A DNA stretch of 43,190 nt from an uncultured Bacteroidales bacterium. Lineage in GTDB: Bacteria > Bacteroidota > Bacteroidia > Bacteroidales > Marinilabiliaceae. Below are positions 42,101 through 43,190 of this stretch, one piece after another. The stretch lies in the NCBI GenBank assembly GCA_937892095.1, contig CALAVC010000157.1, positions 1 to 43,190 of the forward strand. Direction: 5' to 3'. The notes below the pieces were generated by a model that did no database searches, was not told the origin of the DNA, and saw nothing but the letters and a program-made list of their open reading frames with translations. A program made the position numbers and the translations under genes. Each line of letters starts with the position of its first letter. Position 1 is the first letter of the stretch.

Positions 42101-43020
42101 AAGAAGTCGACTATGATGGCACTGCTAAGCACCCCGAAGTTTCTGTAGTTGTCAGCGGACGCACACTTGTAGAAGGTGTTGATTACACTCTCGAATATCA
42201 GGATGACACCTATGTCGGCACAGCCACAGCGGTAGTCAAGGGTATGGGTATCTACGACAATACAGTCTTCAAGACCTACGTCATACTCCCTGTCGACTTC
42301 AACGCTCACGTCGAACTCGAATACTACGAGAAGACCTACGAAGGTCGTCCGCTCATGCCTTCAGTAACCGTAACTCGTGAAGGTGTTCTTCTAACCGAGG
42401 GTCAAGATTACAACGTAGAGTATATCGACAATATCAATGCTGGTCAAGCCACTGTCATTGTTACTGCTGCAGGCATATACACAGGTGCCGAGCAAGAAAA
42501 CTTCACCATCAAGAAGGCTGAACTCGAAATTGTAGTCAACGATGCCACACTCGTCGTCGGTTACGTCCGAGCCACCGACAGACTCGACAACTTCACTTAC
42601 TCAGGATTTGTTGAAGGCGAAGACGAAGATGTCCTCACTCAGAAACCACACGCAGAAGTCGTTGACGACAACAATGCCATTGTCAACAACTACTACGACA
42701 ATATCGGAACCTATGGTCTCAATGCTGTTGATTGCGTTGCCGAAAACTACAACGTAACAGTCGTTAGTGGCAAACTCGAAGTCAAACCTCTTGGTGACTT
42801 CGTCATCTGGCCAAATCCATGTCGTGTCTACCTCCGCGTCAGTGGTATACCTCAGAACTCTAAGTACAACATCGTAGGTATGAATAGTGCTGACCTCATG
42901 TCGGGCACCATATCCGACTACAACATGACTGGTGAGTTCATAGACGTTACACGTCTCCCAGCAGGCATGTACTACCTCCGCATTGGCGACAACGAAAAGA
43001 TGTTCGTAAAGCGTAAGTAA
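15166..43020 (+). CDS. Giant T9SS-secreted repeat protein (9,284 residues), putative surface adhesin or filament
   Basis: One open frame of 27,855 bp, roughly 1 MDa of protein. A signal peptide occupies about residues 16-41 (ILKLSLLSLIVTSFSLSALA); translation may start at Met1 (15166) or Met16 (15211). Residues about 43-420 hold a lead-in typical of GLUG proteins (DPYVISTAEQLAYLSD) and glycine-rich GLUG repeats (NVGGIVG). An Ig-like linker follows to about 545. Then come about 100 degenerate repeats of about 86 residues (my tally by eye) with the pattern YTGSxIxP, GTDYTVSYxNN, NVGTATVTITGxGNYTG and TFxI, resembling MBG/YDG Ig-like domains. The end has an MBG_2-like unit and a T9SS type A sorting domain. 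T9SS cargo is exported through the outer membrane and usually anchored to surface glycolipid; a structural or adhesive role is inferred. No catalytic domain was seen. Confidence 0.93.
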   Translation: MDNNYIYNRGNRLLNMSKSFILKLSLLSLIVTSFSLSALAEGTVWDGSSATSFQSGSGTSADPYVISTAEQLAYLSDQAALGTYNSSDLTYFKLDTDVDLNDGLLDSEGNLTSSSHNIWASIGTTSNPAKISFDGNGKTISGLYINGGSNVGLFGVLAEGSSVSNLALTSSYVSGSSNVGGLLGTSTSATLTSVSYAGVVNGSTNVGGIVGSMSGTLTSVNNTAVVSANSSNVGGIAGSLTSATLTTSSNTGSVSASISTAVGGLVGSATDVTLTYSANTGSVSGRNSVGGIIGLSDSDSLGSLTAGNVNLGNITSDGSATGGIIGTLQNTSSATNAVEANINYGTIAASSSVGGIIGSSTATSNLIITQNLNAGSFTGSTSSGVIGSASSTSGITNNYYDIQTVSGATGAISGAETSNVAESAYSSNLTSGSYFSSAYLSQSAGLYPVPATISLPTTISDKIYVSSAPVILSTSGTAETLTSVSSDFSIPTNSSYSWSDSEGKITFDTSAGTATIASGYKGSTDITVAFGSASRTFTVNVNSIASCVVTLEDYDDAFYVYRGFEIRPAVASVKVGLRTLDPSEYTVTYSGNNAVNAAATLTVTPTSDAFDGSKSVEFAITDLPTIAVSDLIIPDDQLSFVYNACSQIPSSLSVVVNPSSVASEWSEASAYTVTIAPSYSVVVGSETIDYTDCYTLTEPTDAVNVGTKTIVAATTANHFVQAYYTDSEGVTHTKEFKVAAASLDAEYTITACTLDLDDAAFSSSISPSSYTYNGSTTSPTIVVNYTDCEGNASPLVVESDYTQSISNATGPGTAVVTLTGKNNFTGTSTISYEIAKASVKDATFTLNKSTFTFTGSQIKPTIKTAKISGVTLGSTNYKIVGYEDNVSVTDTAKVIIAGINNYQDTVKIYFKISKADLSDDEIAEQCSFSFTPSTIIFNGTEQRPTALTFSFNGTVVDESQYTITWPSESTKYGNKIVTITATDNGNFSNSTTAKYTISKLSWDNLTFEDIDDQVYQGGDAITPVPVIKYGDITLDSSLFDFDYSNNINVSTGASVIIFPAEAYENCFSNVPEDGTTVNFSIVRASLADATIVSVDTVTYTGSPIDLDYSVTLNGHTLTLNTDYSSNISILARTNVGSFTFTLTGQGNYTGSIQKTIVIVAANLADCTISDIAAVTYSANPEGDIPSVAPVLTYNSTTLSSSYDYTVQYSNNTSAGTATATFTAVDGGNFVGSTTKTYLINKADLSDANDEVTISNIETSYSYTGVAITPEPIVQLGLYEIAAAGQYTYSYSNNIAVGTNTASVTITAEADGNFTGSRTILFSIEASDISEATISPSDFSAFTYNGEAQCPDFTLTYSRNGEIITLTEGTDYDFVCSNNVNANSDESLITITGKNTFTGTLIRTFSINAVDFADVPQITISLSETSFAYTGSAITPSVEVLLNGATTLTEGVDYELLYSNNINYGTATVTVNSLSSNTNFIGSRDVNFTISKVSLADCDITVLGEPFYYDGTFQTPSISVEYAGSTVASTLYDVEYSNNQNASDAAHIVVAPSANSNFEGTQTIPFTILPCHLTSSSINVVTIADQTYTGSAIEPTLTIEHTLGDGTVINLNVDDYNVTFDNNITASTSAVAHLEGLGNYDDVLDVNFTILPVNLSSSTVSADFDLADKSYEYTGSNIEPSSDAVLRLNGVALNLDTDYTISYSNNKNIGTATITYTGISPNFTGTRQTSFSITKVPLSRATVTNVASEYSFTGSPISVSPVLYIGESIVDSDQYDMTISDDHTNPGLVTLTFTAKGTSDCIYSGTLEYNFMITGVSLADAYLASAISDVVFAYEAIEPRPTVMVNYSGTAHTLTEGSDFSFEYYNNLNASDSATVRIIPLNSSYTGYKDFRFTILPKSFLNTDNSGKGDVSFFDVDVDKVYTGADVKQDAYSILYNGKTLAENVDYTITYSNISSVTDNATVTFTGIGNFADERSFTYKIKVVNVNELVVSLPQEYTFTSDSIKPEPIVSYNGTKLTNGTDYTLSNYKNNIIVGSSASFVLTGKGSFTGSRTVNFSIGRSDVWEFALYKHNGNYYPFRANNYFIDKYPLEDPEAAASMTFFSNLYYIGQNVYNTTSLRNTNVLNQYIFFPNEQLLWSSADHVDATVHSGNATNPYPIDHSPKHYWNSFRCVYGEDAVNVGKATVVLNPVSATYYYNSLVVPLNIIPVDFSNSSQVGVTFENSGNYIYTGLPIVPNVFRLTNGGNNNNVLFKDGDFSISCSDNVNVGTATAVITGLNDNFINSGPYTFNIQKANIKITEVANATAVSASVEPVLTYNGRTLTKGTDYTLSVETRNSRYKITGSGNFNSDRYVYFAASRDISLANIYLNGNLYRSGSSTDNVYITIPDQVYSTRTIVPYTGVTVKFNSTNLTVRSSLNSNWGDGVLITAPDPSRNVNVTDSPICNITGTGSYSGTIENLPFKIIPFDLSRIPNVGTGLKILQTSQSPEVAANGTLPKLPQGTLRVYDLGYDRADEKGFQTYYSSRVCVHKKFRLKIRPYTNVTNNIDYDYTPLYGTGYYHEDKSESNGEVGDDFIYYYSNCEPTSFNLNGSGTSVRVTIAANSANPNFTGSTYFTYPLNIGVLKYQIFDLDPVDYEWTGFPITPIARLVDDNSHNDVDTSTYTIINFYNTYTDANGKTLTFASNRPYCQSPTNIGTYWLGAYSTVTNCFSNANVTNYPLVDGKQVNFGGNAIYTVGTGAMSWNIVPISPDKVKVDDIKPVFFNWTHLQPEPTISYTSKNALGEDQTYVFKPDTDFTYVSASSGVQNPGTDELIITLTNGCPNAVLRKSFKILPTDLDSLYNKCEGVLSVTVDDVNYDGLEKTPIPTIVYTDPNGQQHALINSNGESENVVLSYSDNVNAGTGYVTITGNGVRFTGEITIPFTINKAPLSRCTAANAEDLKVEWNCNGFSVPSVSLKDPVSELVLDNSEYVTVTTDLGDVNTIGETTDVVLRATDDSNYYGETTVQVTITKLYITQSTPNVKVIFDSDANFYYDGCEPLEPDFKVYWYSDPDNLDESTRCELEKDVCYVSSDVTYLNNAVAGPDASVTINFSGPCSGSFTRYFQIYSEDLENPHGEITIDPIDSVQFTGSEVYPLTVPTIYYKNSADVITSLVVNSDYVLEYSNNINVSDTAKVTFRGLSKNYSGARSAYYRIYPRDINEANQTVTLTSVKYTGTQRTPELNFYYGTYHLTKDKDYTVTYGENINVGEGTITVNGIGNFTGSRTFTFEIEAKKLLISSISTIEPQVCTGDSIKPSFTVYYKDPDTSEEYALTPGVDYTYTYTDNVRVGTAYIYLEGAGVYAGTAITRFNIIPINIRTDSKISVVPSSVATQPYANGTAITPVVALYYDGVALADSVYSLSYSNNYQPGTATINIVANSSWSGRFVGERSVTFTISKLSLADSNIEPMGPYPYTDQIQAPTPIVFINGNIIDAAQYDVKYTKSIVKDVDTYTCTVTARQGSGYYYSGFNSTTFQITAVDINDAVCTDIPEQPYTGSAVVPDYTLSYDFGSFTTNLVKNKDYTVAFANNVNVGTATITFTGIGNYTGTKVVTFEIEQVSLSESNTNIIAASIPAQRFTGCEITPSGYWLEDVTKIDNPKTIRETEGFTRSYADNIFVGTEAKVIYTGFGSYKDSRTVNFEIIKENILLVNYELDKASYSYTGSQIKPVVTATYGCYTLVEGVDYTVSYGENISRGNGSVKLTALNGGNFYGEKEFTFNIGPMNIADCTFSDIEDVVYNGLAQTDISLTINDGVRDLELGTDYRLSFSSNVNRGTAKVTVTGAGNYTGTKQLTFNILPYNITTNEDLLVYVGTISPQTFTGNYIKPEPIINFDNGTIAYTLTLGIDYVISSYVDNFFVTHADDDYAVVNIAAVDNSTCNFTGATTATFKINQANINNTVKDVSSAVADSYVFIGSQITPEGLVLKYGSYILTAEDYTYTYGTNTEIGPDNGEIFVTAVSTGNFYGSKTVNFAIVAKDIADAEVTGVQDKVYTGLPATQSGIVVTLDGTTLVEGEDYTITLTGNRTNVGDDAAVVITGINNYTGSLSKTFNITALDLASPEITVDEIAAEEYTAAAHKPVPTLRYGSDIVLTSSDYTLAWSNNVDATNAAVITVTAKSGGNYTGSRQINFTISQIDISRADVVGYNNVEYYTGSQITPSVSVKYNGVTQPTTSYDVTYGENINVGSLGGVITVTSNGTGNFIASTTNTVNFEIRALSLIDFSIADQPYTGSEIKPTGFSGNITLGSKTYTVKEGVDFVINSYNNNVNVGEAIINISGIGNFSGNAVVRFNITKSQLTASLPWTSMPYNGNVQKPTPIVTDKNNGQILVEGTDYALDYSNASSTNVGSYTVTVNAMGNYTGSVKLTYNITEAQLTASLSTSSFLYDSQSHTVTPLVYFTGTANVVPTSDYTITGVTSATNADEYTLVVTPASNFSSSAITLTWTITPANISAAVVDAIDAHYYTGESIQPTVTGVLYTHYESPLVQESLTQSTDYTVSYGTNTAVGTGTVTLTGIGNYTGTKQLTFSILPASLTVSLDPKTFLYNGSEQRPAVSVKFLDNELTSGTDYDINLPTSSINAGVYTVTVVAKGSYAGTYTPTYEIQPVEIASVEIAPTSMVFTGSQLKPSVVSVKDTEGNTLTGGYTVSYGENVNCAEGSVTVIGDGVNVTGSKTVSFDITPLDLSTAVVESIADRIYNAEQQTPTGFSVILGSKLLVYGTDYTLSYEDNVNAGTATVTITGINNYTNTATTTFVINPYDISGSYVSVSDIADVVYTGSAVTPATDPILTFRQGSAVAYDMSNVADKDYSVVYTDNINVGTATATFTGHGNFTGTRTTTFDIVSKEIEADIEVDTVIYNRVQQKPELLVSYNGSTLVNGVDYDAEYDYAVNAGTYNVVLTYKGNYAGSQTQKFVIAPKPLTEDMIVSYSDRVYNGSEQDANLLMRYAGALVNPTPEQTNLVLTADYTETYTNNVNAGTANVVVVGQGNFSGSISLDFNIAKLPIIASISTPVAPSYVYDGNEHKPTTSVAFVKVSDNTSVTLASTDYEVNYAYDNNVNVGTEAEVTTTVSLISNNYELYDATKTQNFTITPAILTASYSDETASVVYDGNDHFKQTTVSISGAPEVLVPDVDYTISYSYLRDGAVTTDGKNVGKVSVVTTVTLINSNYSFAANSSVDVNNQEFSIVNRGLTAILATVDDQTFTGNAITPEPTVAFTYGSNPVVLAASDYTVTYAYVNNVNVGTATITASIVLNNDNYTIENTPTRTFEIVRKGIVALFDDVTADVVYDSNLHKKESFAGFDGAVTTLVEGTDYKVDYTYSVETRNVGTVTVTATVTLINSCYEFTDGTQVATNVQTYNIIPAVVTALYSDVITPITYDGIDHVQTPTVSIESLSPSTDYTVSYSYSRSGESTSDFRNVGTISVRTEVTLQNSNYTFAGDQLTDADIKDYSIVARTLTASIASPVESEYTYDGTSHEPTTAVTFHDTEDYLIGLTLGTDYSVSYSYTDNVHAGTATVSTVVTLLNDNYTLSGATSKTQDFTINKCELRAQIADIADQEYTGSAITPELSVVFTDCHGAEQSLLSPSDYTISYTSNVEVGTAHVSLSLVSGTAWDADYYLTNGDADFSIGICSLTASFAAIADQSYDGGNPVEPAFDVVFTDCHGDVKSLTMGSDYTVAYANNTEVTEAATITLTLSDELKAGYTLKNGSTTFRIVRCELTAAITPIADQVYTGSAITPAVSVVFTDCHGNELSLSEGTDYNVTYADNVHVTTTSVKATATLSLSSVLSKSYTLVDNVAEFNILPLTLTASLDAIASQTYTGTAREPETTVTFTDASDNVISLLTPSDYTISSWSYENNVDVTDAAVATAVINLTNSDYALANVDSKATRTFEIVPTVVAASYGTVLTPITYDGNEHKQEPIVTIAGLTEGTDYEVSYTYDGDVVNVGTVTVTAQVTITNSNYRFREADVLRATDSETRTYKIVPAIVTAQYSSVETPITYDGVSHAQQPVVTIEGVSGNLTSSDFTTTYSYKRGVVPTEDYESVGTIAVTTSVVLTNGNYTFDGGSLTDENTQSYTIVAQGLVAYLDAISDETYTGTSVTPTTGVTFKNGDEEVSLVLDVDYRITGWSYTNNINAGVETAEATATISLLNADYSLADNTASRHFTILPKVITIDYGSVESPVIYDGADHQQEPSVSVVGAVTALSPSTDYTVSYSYSRSGESTSDFRNVGTISVRTEVTLQNSNYTFAGDQLTDADIKDYSIVARTLTASIASPVESEYTYDGTSHEPTTAVTFHDTEDYLIGLTLGTDYSVSYSYTDNVHAGTATVSTVVTLLNDNYTLSGATSKTQDFTINKCELRAQIADIADQEYTGSAITPELSVVFTDCHGAEQSLLSPSDYTISYTSNVEVGTAHVSLSLVSGTAWDADYYLTNGDADFSIGICSLTASFAAIADQSYDGGNPVEPAFDVVFTDCHGDVKSLTMGSDYTVAYANNTEVTEAATITLTLSDELKAGYTLKNGSTTFRIVRCELTAAITPIADQVYTGSAITPAVSVVFTDCHGNELSLSEGTDYNVTYADNVHVTTTSVKATATLSLSSVLSKSYTLVDNVAEFNILPLTLTASLDAIASQTYTGTAREPETTVTFTDASDNVISLLTPSDYTISSWSYENNVDVTDAAVATAVINLTNSDYALANVDSKATRTFEIVPANVTLIVSVDETSTYNGQTQTPAVSVAFVDGANLKSLVAGQDYEIVGYYNNVNASQNVAYVTVKGIGNYAESASVDTYFDILPRDINETTIVGIESNYDYSGVSIAPVPVITYLDMTLVEGSGYDYTIDYSDNVNVSASPVQVTIKGYNNYTGTAVRTFVVNPLSLAASNENAKTVVTDRVYNATDITPEIAVSYLFDVETPLTLNVDYTLTPASVRNADSYVVRVEGMGNYVDYRDVTFNILKADIALSTVTGINSSYVYTGSPIEPADEVVVTYPGIGELTKDVDYEIEYGTNTYVEEGGVVTIKGINNFEGSKPITFTIGAAQPVLALAPMTFVYDGTPKHPVVSVTYNGVQLDPADYTITEPIGTTEVGEYTVSIEGKNGFVGKTDSKTYTITMATIGSFDISSDDQVYDGSAKRPAVLKVYSDLGVELAGGYIVEYDNNINAGVNTAKILVKGDGVNCDGEVSVYFTINPRDIAETTITPLAQQPFTGNPQEPELNITYNDMTLVKGIDYTTVYSDNVNAGTAHVQVTGIGNYTNVRSDITFNIGSVSLSATTFAPIDSEVYDGDEHQPEVSVSLNGVVLYKDVDFTVDYANNVNAGTATVTITGINNYNGTASTTFSISPRSISDLTDTYFTVDAVDVETYDGNSHTPAVIFNFRGNAMEIGADKDYTVDYSNNVNAGSEAVATLTGYGNFVGTRIVNFTIAPFTLTASNVADIVAETYTSFEHRPVPVVTFDGVELTVGTGFNVSYSGDIVNAGIASAFVEVVGTGNFDGVVSGISFDINKADISGSNAVVEDIADKFFSGNPVTPEPIVTYVANPSPLPNVVLTKDVDFEYSYVDNINVGTATLTITAKTDGNFVGSQERTFVIRPVSLSAAEFSSIADQVYTSELIEPDFKVLLYGVELVRDVDYVVEFSNNINVGTANITVTGIGNFAVEGSVAYTTFNILPADIASALVAYDDNSVIYDGTQHTPSVTSVEYPHASNVSLALYDEFANVGDYTITYGENVNVVNGSYEEGTITLTGRGNYTGSKVLTFDIAPRDINDPDVTVETLEAKTYTGTQFCPSMTGLVKYLDTVLAEGESADYITACGTNVDAALNGGVVTLNGRGNFTGTRDVYFDINPRQLIETWISPIASEVYNNNAHTPAVELIHDDVTLVANVDYTVNYENNVNAFDEPIVTIVGINNYTGTVYTTFDITPANLAETVIADIPDQYYRGSVGVTPTPVVTYLGVEVDSVVNYTYSYTDNINIGHAHVLISAKPNSNFFGQNDKQFEIIPAIPELIIASIADTTYMGKAIEPTLAVSAVVEGDTISLQKDVDYTIVGWTDNTNAGEHAKVTISGFGNYSVDAKASAEFVIMPRSLTDSDVLLDDILPVDYTGSGLTPMPTIKYNGNSLVNVTDFSVAYESNVNVFDEPIVTIVGRGNYTDTLVTTFDINKADLAKSHFDPVGAQAYTGEEITPDVIVTYLGLTVDEAVNYTVEYEDNVNVGQASIVITAREEGNFFGSNRAYFDIKPASLSAAIFTDIDRQIYIADSIKPDFDVLLNDLILIKDVDYTVEYINNRNVGTATIKVTGIGNYGADGSIAQTSFVIDPHNIADGLIVFQALDTLVYNGLAQCPSIEGRLIYNEETLEASKDYTYVCENNTNAGEGRVVITGTGNYTGTRVETFRIEPLALTADMLVSVDDQTFSGQPVTTDIHLAFNGVDLVVAYGDLLNDYSVEYADNFNAFDTPVVTITGNGNFTDTIRTTFDIRKANLADAVVSPIDDVQFTGSSIEPDITITYNGGVYTLVDGLDYVVTGYEDNVSVGVGKVKYVGLEGGNFTYLDTLVATFNITPVNLEVAVFDTIADETYNLQAHRPDFVVRVGDVVLVRGVDYDENVIYENNVNAGTASLTITGKGDYTGTATTTFVINPALLSEAKLNLDYDNDTEVYYTSFNFTRQEPEVVYVRAQDIATDLVDNVDYTYTYGENINAGTGSVTFTGIGNYAGNVVAEFEIRCIKLNPDVFEYAYKSVIYDGTAKEPGVSKVEQEGHTLVEGVDFLVSYKDNVDAKSMASIILTGIGNFCDTVVGSFYIAPISLDIVATLDQSKFEFDGTPKEPNVTVKVRGTDKVLTEGVEYEISYNDEHTAVGMHTIIISGIGVYSASEYLEFEIEKSEFNVDVELEYDSIEYNYGEERRPSFIVTKAGRTLIEGEDYTYFYSNNTEIGTAELHIVSTNGNYKAGTVIEEYQITPIHILDEHVALEYEEVDYDGTAKHPEVSVVVSGRTLVEGVDYTLEYQDDTYVGTATAVVKGMGIYDNTVFKTYVILPVDFNAHVELEYYEKTYEGRPLMPSVTVTREGVLLTEGQDYNVEYIDNINAGQATVIVTAAGIYTGAEQENFTIKKAELEIVVNDATLVVGYVRATDRLDNFTYSGFVEGEDEDVLTQKPHAEVVDDNNAIVNNYYDNIGTYGLNAVDCVAENYNVTVVSGKLEVKPLGDFVIWPNPCRVYLRVSGIPQNSKYNIVGMNSADLMSGTISDYNMTGEFIDVTRLPAGMYYLRIGDNEKMFVKRK
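15562..16430 (+). repeat. GLUG-repeat region of the giant protein
   Basis: Residues about 133-422 are rich in Ser, Thr, Gly and Val and repeat the motif N/S-V-G-G-I/L-V/I/L-G about every 20-25 residues (SNVGGLLG, TNVGGIVG, SNVGGIAG, NSVGGIIG, SSVGGIIG), ending in NNYYDIQT. This is the GLUG pattern of bacterial surface proteins, predicted to form a right-handed beta-helix. It is the outermost N-terminal part of the mature protein. Confidence 0.8.
21343..23400 (+). other. Cluster of aberrant units with insertions in the giant protein
   Basis: Residues about 2060-2745 interrupt the regular pattern. The segments at about 21343-21700 (with DVWEFALYKHNGNYYPFR and LLWSSADHVDATVH) and 22558-22990 (with GYDRADEKGFQTYYSSRVC and IRPYTNVTNNIDYDYTPLY) carry long inserts rich in Tyr, Trp, Asn and Arg; the unit at about 23050-23400 is also enlarged. 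Canonical motifs return on both sides. The inserts could form loops or small domains that bind a ligand. Confidence 0.55.
31427..32933 (+). repeat. Exact internal duplication, copy 1 (1,507 bp)
   Basis: This block matches 33857-35363 base for base on line-by-line reading of the segments I compared, with an offset of 2,430 bp (810 codons). It covers the end of one Ig-like unit and five complete units, ending TFEIVP. Sequence on both sides differs at once between the copies. Confidence 0.93.
33857..35363 (+). repeat. Exact internal duplication, copy 2 (1,507 bp)
   Basis: Second copy of the 31427-32933 block in the same frame and direction. The 923 bp between the copies (32934-33856) is single-copy and holds three to four Ig-like units. 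After this copy the codon use returns to that of the rest of the gene. Confidence 0.93.
42517..42789 (+). other. Terminal MBG_2-like domain of the giant protein
   Basis: The last unit before the sorting domain differs from the others and fits MBG_2: a strand ELEIVVNDATLVVGYV, then FTYSGFVEGEDEDVL, then NIGTYGLNAV, then ENYNVTVVSGKLEVKP. It probably forms the base of the stalk. Confidence 0.65.
42799..43017 (+). other. T9SS type A C-terminal sorting domain
   Basis: The last 73 residues begin FVIWPNPCRVYLRV and include YNIVGMNSADLMSG, FIDVTRLPAGMYYLRIG and end KMFVKRK. The NP motif, the LPAGMYYLRI strand and the basic tail are the signature of Por/type IX secretion cargo, normally cleaved by PorU-type sortase when the protein is fixed to surface lipopolysaccharide. 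Confidence 0.92.
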
Positions 43021-43044
43021 AACATTTGTTCATCGCAAACGGTG

Positions 43045-43085
43045 AAAAGAGATTGGAGAAGCAAAACAACTCTCCAATCTCTTTT
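43045..43085 (+). terminator. Strong intrinsic terminator after the giant gene
   Basis: A perfect 15-bp stem (43045-43059 with 43071-43085; AAAAGAGATTGGAGA and its complement) with an 11-base loop and a T-run at 43082-43086, beginning 24 bp after the stop codon. Confidence 0.9.
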
Positions 43086-43111
43086 TGTTCTACATATCAA
43101 TAGTTTTTATG

Positions 43112-43119
43112 TATTTTTG
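43112..43119 (+). promoter_or_regulatory. Candidate -7 element for aspS
   Basis: TATTTTTG matches TAnnTTTG and lies 34 bp upstream of the aspS ATG, directly after the terminator of the giant gene. The nearest upstream TTTG (43084-43087) is somewhat too far for a standard -33. Confidence 0.5.
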
Positions 43120-43153
43120 TATAAATATATTCGTAGAAAATTAATTAGTAGTA

Positions 43154-43190
43154 ATGTATAGAACACACACGTGCGGTCACCTCCGCCTCA
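43154..43190 (+). CDS. aspS: Aspartyl-tRNA synthetase, first 12 codons only
   Basis: ATG at 43154 opens the frame MYRTHTCGHLRL, which runs off the window. This matches the highly conserved beginning of bacterial aspartyl-tRNA synthetase (MYRTHTCGELR), the start of the anticodon-binding OB fold. The enzyme charges tRNA-Asp in the cytoplasm. Only 37 bases are present, so the call rests on this motif plus the terminator and promoter-like element just upstream. Confidence 0.8.
   Translation, partial: MYRTHTCGHLRL

Larger units (their letters stand above)
16798..42516 (+). repeat. About 100 tandem degenerate Ig-like (MBG/YDG-like) units
   Basis: Each unit of about 80-95 codons opens with an aromatic-Thr/Asn/Asp-Gly motif (YTGS, YNGS or YDGT), then xP, a GTDYTVSYxNN turn, NVGTATVTI, GNYTG and a closing TFxI strand. 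I count about 100 including degenerate ones. Most units differ clearly from each other in DNA and protein; the only long exact repetition I saw is the pair of blocks at 31427 and 33857. Units are predicted beta-sandwiches forming a long stalk. Confidence 0.85.

Noticed and set aside
16798..42516. A CRISPR or tandem DNA satellite as explanation of the repeats
   Set aside because: Unit length is about 260 bp, repeats are degenerate at DNA level, keep one reading frame and encode a consistent protein motif.

Overview
The window looks like a chromosome segment from a Bacteroidota species, most likely Bacteroidales. Three signs support this: promoter-like TAnnTTTG (-7) elements upstream of several genes, a carbohydrate-degrading gene cluster of the Bacteroides type, and a giant protein that ends in a type IX secretion (T9SS, type A) C-terminal sorting domain. 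No rRNA, tRNA, CRISPR array, transposase or phage gene was seen.

Left part (1-11,091) is plant-polysaccharide sugar metabolism. On the minus strand lie araD, araA and a truncated araB-like kinase (L-arabinose to D-xylulose 5-phosphate), preceded by a secreted GH35 beta-galactosidase. Divergent from these, a tight plus-strand operon holds an unrecognised secreted protein (possibly frameshifted), a secreted alpha/beta-hydrolase esterase with an N-terminal STN-like domain, a GH95 alpha-L-fucosidase/alpha-L-galactosidase, and a ketopantoate-reductase-like oxidoreductase. Together they suggest removal of side chains from pectin, arabinogalactan or xyloglucan, followed by arabinose catabolism. No SusC/SusD pair is in view.

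Middle part (11,092-14,888) holds a strong terminator hairpin, a flavodoxin and an aldo/keto reductase on the minus strand, a divergent AraC-family regulator, another terminator, and the housekeeping pair hpt-adk. The sign of the GC skew on the plus strand appears to change near 11.1 kb regardless of gene direction, which may mark a replichore boundary or an old inversion.

Right part (15,166-43,020) is one uninterrupted 9,284-codon gene. It encodes a signal peptide, a GLUG-repeat region, about 100 degenerate Ig-like (MBG/YDG-like) repeats of about 86 residues, a terminal MBG_2-like unit and a T9SS sorting domain. Inside it two identical 1,507-bp blocks lie 2,430 bp apart (810 codons, in frame). 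The blocks and the sequence between them form a GC-richer patch with different codon use, whose edges coincide with the block edges. This giant surface protein and its mosaic structure are the most interesting objects here. A strong terminator follows, and the last 37 bases are the start of aspS (aspartyl-tRNA synthetase).
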